Notes under the pieces: generated by a model | Told to the model about the DNA's origin: nothing | Databases searched by the model: none | The model's input: only the letters and a program-made list of their open reading frames with translations | In this document: one piece after another, positions 7,775 through 7,819 of the stretch | How positions within the stretch are numbered: position 1 is the first letter of the stretch | How the letters are laid out: each line of letters starts with the position of its first letter | Program-made: the position numbers and the translations under genes | NCBI GenBank assembly: GCA_043779285.1 | Contig: JAYWEL010000216.1 | Span: 1 to 7,819, forward strand | DNA: 7,819 bases | From: MGR-bin208 sp043779285 | GTDB taxonomy: Bacteria > Bacteroidota > Bacteroidia > Chitinophagales > Chitinophagaceae | Direction of reading: 5' to 3'

Positions 7775-7819
7775 GCACTGAACTTGTTTTAATGTAGAAG
7801 TGTACAAAGTGAAAAACAC

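Larger units (their letters stand above)
7468..7819. other. Non-coding right flank upstream of the cyclase
   Basis: This stretch of 352 bases has no credible gene on either strand. It contains the candidate cyclase promoter (7486-7518) and the 17-bp-period repeat (7724-7774). I see no tRNA, riboswitch or transposase fragment in it. Whatever gene lies to the right is outside the window. Confidence 0.6.

Overview
The window looks like a piece of a Bacteroidota chromosome, probably from the Chitinophagales/Sphingobacteriales side. It is AT-rich, has no Shine-Dalgarno sequences before the starts, and every undamaged gene ends in TAA. The secreted tricorn-type protease and the cyclase/TolB-like/TPR protein are both architectures common in that phylum. 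All recognisable complete genes are on the minus strand, so transcription runs from right to left.

Reading in the direction of transcription, the right end (7468-7819) is non-coding and holds a short 17-bp-period repeat. A large membrane-anchored class III adenylate cyclase with a TolB-like domain and TPR repeats follows (7467-5398, intact). Next come two small envelope-protein genes, both damaged. The first is an NTF2/SnoaL-like putative lipoprotein (5162-4613), followed by a strong intrinsic terminator (4567-4593). The second is a Sec-exported protein of a family I do not recognise by name, with a Met/Gly-rich tail (4381-3634). Then comes an intact, secreted, 1069-residue tricorn-like serine protease (3389-180). 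The left 145 bases hold what may be the worn end of an IS21-family insertion sequence.

The main result is the pair of adjacent broken genes. Each carries one +1 frameshift at or beside a five-base homopolymer and one in-frame nonsense codon. In the lipoprotein the nonsense codon sits where the lipobox cysteine should be. Removing one base from each gene restores a clean frame (182 and 248 codons), apart from the single internal stop. The two long flanking genes are open throughout, so local gene decay is more likely than poor sequence, but only read-level data can settle this. No shared operon or pathway links the genes: terminator and gaps suggest separate transcription units. I see no CRISPR array, RNA gene or clear defence or biosynthetic system.
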